From Streptomyces roseus (GTDB taxonomy: Bacteria > Actinomycetota > Actinomycetes > Streptomycetales > Streptomycetaceae): a stretch of DNA of 48,540 nt. Made by a program: the position numbers and the translations under genes. Below the pieces are notes generated by a model. That model saw nothing but the letters and a program-made list of their open reading frames with translations. It made no database searches and had not been told where the DNA came from. Within the stretch, counting starts at the first letter, position 1, and each line of letters opens with the position of its first letter. The stretch covers positions 1 through 48,540 of the forward strand of contig NZ_LFML01000061.1 of the NCBI RefSeq assembly GCF_001044425.1, written 5' to 3'. Below, piece by piece: positions 43,059 through 48,540 of the stretch.

Positions 43059-44006
43059 ATGCGCTACATCCCGCTGGGAAGTTCAGGTCTCCAGGTCTCC
43101 GCCGTCGGCCTCGGCTGCAACAACTTCGGCGGCCGCCTCGACGCGCAGGCCACCCGCGCCGTCGTCGACGCCGCCCTCGACGCGGGGATCACCCTCTTCG
43201 ACACGGCCGACATCTACGGCGGGCGCGGCGGCTCCGAGCGCCACCTCGGCCAGGCCCTCAAGGGCCGCCGCGACCAGGTCGTCCTCGCCACCAAGTTCGG
43301 TTACGCGGGCATGTCCATGGAGTACGGGCCCGCCGCCGGAGCCCTCGGCGGCCGCGCGTACATCCGGCGGGCCGTCGAGGAGTCGCTGCGCCGCCTGGAC
43401 ACCGACCACATCGACCTCTACCAGCTGCACAGCCCCGACCCGGCGACCCCCGTCGCCGAGACGCTCGCCGCGCTCACCGAGCTCGTCGCCGAGGGCAAGG
43501 TCCGCTACGTCGGCCACTCCAACTTCAGCGGCTGGCAGCTCGCCGAAGCCGCCCACGTCGCCCGCGAGACGGGGGCGGTGCCCTTCGTGTCGGCGCAGAA
43601 CGAGTGGTCGCTGCTCCAGCGGTCCGCGGAGCGGGAGCTGGTTCCGGCCGCCGTGCACTACGGCCTCGGAGTGCTCCCGTACTTCCCGCTCGCCAACGGC
43701 CTGCTGACCGGCAAGATCCGCCGGGGTGCGGCCGTCCCGGCCGGTTCCCGGCTGGAGGGCCGCGACGGCTACGTCACCGAGGAGCGGCTCGACACCGTCG
43801 AGGCCCTTGCGGCCGTCGCCGACAAGTACGGCCGCAGCATCCTCGAACTCGCCATCGGCTGGCTGTCCGCGCAGCCCGGCTGCTCGTCCGTCATCGCGGG
43901 CGCCACCTCGCCGGAGCAGGTACGGGCCAACGCGGCCGTCGCCGACCGCCCGCTGGAGCGCGAACTGCTGGCGGAGATCGACGCGATCGCCGCCGCCGAG
44001 GCCTGA
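43059..44006 (+). CDS. Aldo/keto reductase
   Basis: The 315-residue NADPH-dependent barrel enzyme shows the catalytic tetrad: Asp48 and Tyr53 (FDTADIYGG), Lys79 (ATKFGY) and the His of YQLHSPD. The cofactor end carries SVIAGATSPEQV. It most resembles the YajO/Tas-like group that reduces small aldehydes or ketones; the substrate is open. GGAGGA nine bases upstream supports ATG 43059. It follows the gal operon on the same strand and may be co-transcribed. Seven bases separate it from the converging carbonic anhydrase gene. Confidence 0.92.
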   Translation: MRYIPLGSSGLQVSAVGLGCNNFGGRLDAQATRAVVDAALDAGITLFDTADIYGGRGGSERHLGQALKGRRDQVVLATKFGYAGMSMEYGPAAGALGGRAYIRRAVEESLRRLDTDHIDLYQLHSPDPATPVAETLAALTELVAEGKVRYVGHSNFSGWQLAEAAHVARETGAVPFVSAQNEWSLLQRSAERELVPAAVHYGLGVLPYFPLANGLLTGKIRRGAAVPAGSRLEGRDGYVTEERLDTVEALAAVADKYGRSILELAIGWLSAQPGCSSVIAGATSPEQVRANAAVADRPLERELLAEIDAIAAAEA

Positions 44007-44013
44007 TCGGGGC

Positions 44014-44745
44014 TCAGGCGGGGGCGCCCGTCAGGACCTCGACCCTGCCCGTGTCGAGGGAGTAGTACGCGCCGACGACGCCCAGGGCGCCCTTCTCCAC
44101 GAGGGGCCCCAGGTCGGCGTTGGTCCGCAGACCCTCCGCCGTCACCTCGATCTGGTGGTGGGTCATGGTGTCGACGGGGTCCGCGCCGGGGTTCTTCGCC
44201 GTCAGCTCGTACGCCGGCACCATCGCCTTCGCGAGCGCCTCCAGATTGCCGGGCAGCGGCTTTCCGGCCTTCAGCGACGTGTACGCGGCCTCGACCGCCC
44301 CGCAGCGCTGGTGGCCGAGGACGACGACCAGCGGGGTCCCGCCCGTCAGGGGCCCGTACTCGACGGAGCCGGTCACCACCGGCCCGATCGCCTGCCCGCC
44401 CGTGCGCAGGACGTACAGGTCCCCGAGCCCCGTGTCGAAGATCAGCTCGGGCGCCACCCGGGAGTCGATGCAGGCCAGGACCACCCCGAAGGGGTCCTGC
44501 GCCTCGGCGACCAGCTCGCGCCGCTCCGGATCGCGGTCGGGGTGGTCAAGCTTGCCGCTCACCCAGCGCTTGTTGCCCTCCATCAGGCGGGCGTACGCGG
44601 CCTGCGGGGTGGCCGGCCGCGGCTGCGGGGCCGCGGTCGTCACCTTGCGCACGGGCGCGGCCGAGCACCCCGAGAGGGCGCCGGCGGCGGCCGCGAGGCC
44701 CGCGGTGAGCACGGCCCTGCGAGCCGGAAGTCCTGCTGTGCGCAT
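44014..44745 (-). CDS. Beta-class carbonic anhydrase, exported lipoprotein
   Basis: The 243-residue enzyme interconverts CO2 and bicarbonate. Zinc ligands and the Asp-Arg pair are present: ACIDSRV (Cys, Asp, Arg) and GHQRCGAV (His, Cys). Unlike the usual cytoplasmic form, its N-terminus is a signal peptide with paired Arg (PARRAVLTAG) and a lipobox LSGC (Cys27), so it should sit on the outer face of the membrane. ATG 44745 has AGGGA eight bases upstream; the open frame to 44910 is not convincing. Confidence 0.88.
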   Translation of the reverse strand: MRTAGLPARRAVLTAGLAAAAGALSGCSAAPVRKVTTAAPQPRPATPQAAYARLMEGNKRWVSGKLDHPDRDPERRELVAEAQDPFGVVLACIDSRVAPELIFDTGLGDLYVLRTGGQAIGPVVTGSVEYGPLTGGTPLVVVLGHQRCGAVEAAYTSLKAGKPLPGNLEALAKAMVPAYELTAKNPGADPVDTMTHHQIEVTAEGLRTNADLGPLVEKGALGVVGAYYSLDTGRVEVLTGAPA

Positions 44746-44820
44746 CGGTCGTATCCCTCGGTGCGGCTCCGACGCGTCCGTACGCCGTGACGAGCGCGAT
44801 TGTTCAGCGCACGGGGGTGA

Positions 44821-44852
44821 CGGGGCGGCAGGCGCACGCGTCCGCCGCCCCG
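44821..44852 (-). terminator. Possible terminator after the ABC permease gene
   Basis: A 9-bp perfect stem (44821-44829 with 44844-44852) and a 14-base loop, 74 bases past the permease stop. A second short stem lies at 44878-44895. The 180-base gap holds no gene. Confidence 0.4.
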
Positions 44853-44925
44853 ATTGCCACGGACGGCCCAGGCCCGCGGGCCGCGCGCACGGCCCGGTCG
44901 CGGCGCCCACGCCCGCGGCCCGCGC

Positions 44926-45794
44926 TCAGGACACGATGTCCTTGCGCGCGAAACCGCGGAACGCGAGCGCGAACAGCACCAGCGCGTACGACACCGACAC
45001 CGCCGTCCCCTTGATCATCCCGCCCCACTCCAGGTGGGGCTGGAGCGCGTCGGCCCACGCGAACTGCCAGTGCGCGGGCAGGAACTCCCGCCACGAGCCG
45101 AGCGCCGTCACCGCGTCCAGCACATTGCCGACGATCGTCAGGCCGACCGCCCCGCCCACCGCGCCCAGGGGCGCGTCCGTCCGCGTCGACAGCCAGAACG
45201 CCAGTCCAGCCGTGACCAGCTGCGACACGAAGACGAACGCCACCACCAGCGCGAGCCGCGGCACGCTCTGCGCGGCCGTCAGCGAGCCGCCCGCGGGCAG
45301 CTTCAGGGACCCCCACCCGTACGCGGCCGTGCCCGCCGCCAGCGCCACCACCGGCAGCAGCACCATCGCCGCCAGGCTGAAGCCCAGCGCCACCACCAGC
45401 TTGCTCCACAGCAGCCGGGCCCTGGGCACCGGCGAGGCCAGCAGGTACCGCAGTGACGACCAGCTCGCCTCCGAGGCCACCGTGTCCCCGCAGAACAGCG
45501 CCACCGGCACCACCAGCAGGAACCCGGCCGACACGAAAAGACACGTGGCCGCGAAGTTCACCCCCGAGGCCGTCGCGGTGTCGATGAGCGTGATCCGCCC
45601 GTCCCTGCCGCCCCGGCCGTCCTGCCCGCCGCCCACCGCGAACGCGATGATCATGATGAAGGGCAGCGCGGCCAGCACCCCGCCCATCACCAGCGTCCGC
45701 CTCCGCCGCCACTGCCGCAGCGCCTCCACGCGCAGCGGCAGCGTACGGTTCGCCCGGTAGCCGGGGGCCACCTCGGTCACGGTGCTCACCGTGC

Positions 45795-45798
<4 letters not shown>
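44926..45798 (-). CDS. ABC-2-type transporter permease
   Basis: The 290-residue membrane protein has six hydrophobic segments: TLVMGGVLAALPFIMIIAFA, CLFVSAGFLLVVPVALF, LVVALGFSLAAMVLLPVVAL, LALVVAFVFVSQLVTAGLAF, VGGAVGLTIVGNVLDAV and SVSYALVLFALAF. Charged loops between them include SEASWSSLRYLLASPVPRAR, typical of ABC-2 export permeases. The ATG overlaps the stop of the ATPase-fusion gene (ATGA), so the two almost surely form one transporter. The cargo is unknown. Confidence 0.85.

Positions 45799-48540
<2,742 letters not shown>

Overview
The window is a very GC-rich actinobacterial chromosome segment and almost certainly comes from a Streptomyces. Third codon positions are almost all G or C, many starts are GTG or TTG, and genes are coupled by ATGA or GTGA overlaps. 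The content also fits: a melC1-melC2 tyrosinase operon, a chitinase with a DasR-type operator, CUT1 sugar transporters without their own ATPase, and one rare in-frame TTA codon. I see no insertion sequence, prophage, CRISPR array or biosynthetic gene cluster. It reads as a metabolic region of the chromosome.

Layout. 1-2360: an SIS-domain sugar isomerase-like protein with a TTA codon, an AtaL-like/DUF1857 protein and a FhuF-like iron-sulfur protein. 2361-8300: a secreted subtilisin-like protease, then a DctA transporter divergent from a DcuS/DcuR-type two-component system. 8244-11104: melC2-melC1 divergent from glutamate decarboxylase. 11131-15466: a helicase with C-terminal helicase-associated repeats, then a sigma factor fused to a zinc anti-sigma-like motif, a membrane segment and an extracellular CAP domain. 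15608-18193: an IclR regulator divergent from KDPG aldolase and KDG kinase. 18344-19745: GH18 chitinase with a dre-like site. 19950-23115: tRNA-Trp, then a cobalamin riboswitch and btuFCD-like genes. 23112-25233: a VOC protein and a Tat-exported DMFase-beta-like protein. 25292-32998: a LacI-controlled catabolic locus (PL8 lyase, two TIM-barrel isomerases, a DUF993 aldolase-like protein, a Gfo/Idh oxidoreductase). 32986-43038: a galactoside locus (hydroxyacid dehydrogenase, ABC transporter, DeoR/LacI hybrid regulator, GH35 beta-galactosidase, galT, galK, a 39-codon ORF). 43059-48540: aldo/keto reductase, a lipoprotein beta-carbonic anhydrase, and an ABC permease paired with an exported hydrolase fused to an ABC ATPase that runs off the window.

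How the genes may work together. The PL8 lyase could release unsaturated uronates, which are the usual precursors of KDG, and KDG kinase and KDPG aldolase are encoded 8 kb away. The sugar ABC operon and the galactosidase-galT-galK operon carry nearly identical 15-bp palindromes, so one regulator probably controls galactoside uptake, hydrolysis and Leloir metabolism together. The LacI locus carries two identical palindromes flanking a good promoter for the Gfo/Idh-DUF993-isomerase operon.

The most unusual items are two multidomain membrane proteins. One is a sigma factor that carries its own apparent anti-sigma and an external sensor-like domain. The other is an exported serine hydrolase joined through a membrane helix to a cytoplasmic ABC ATPase.
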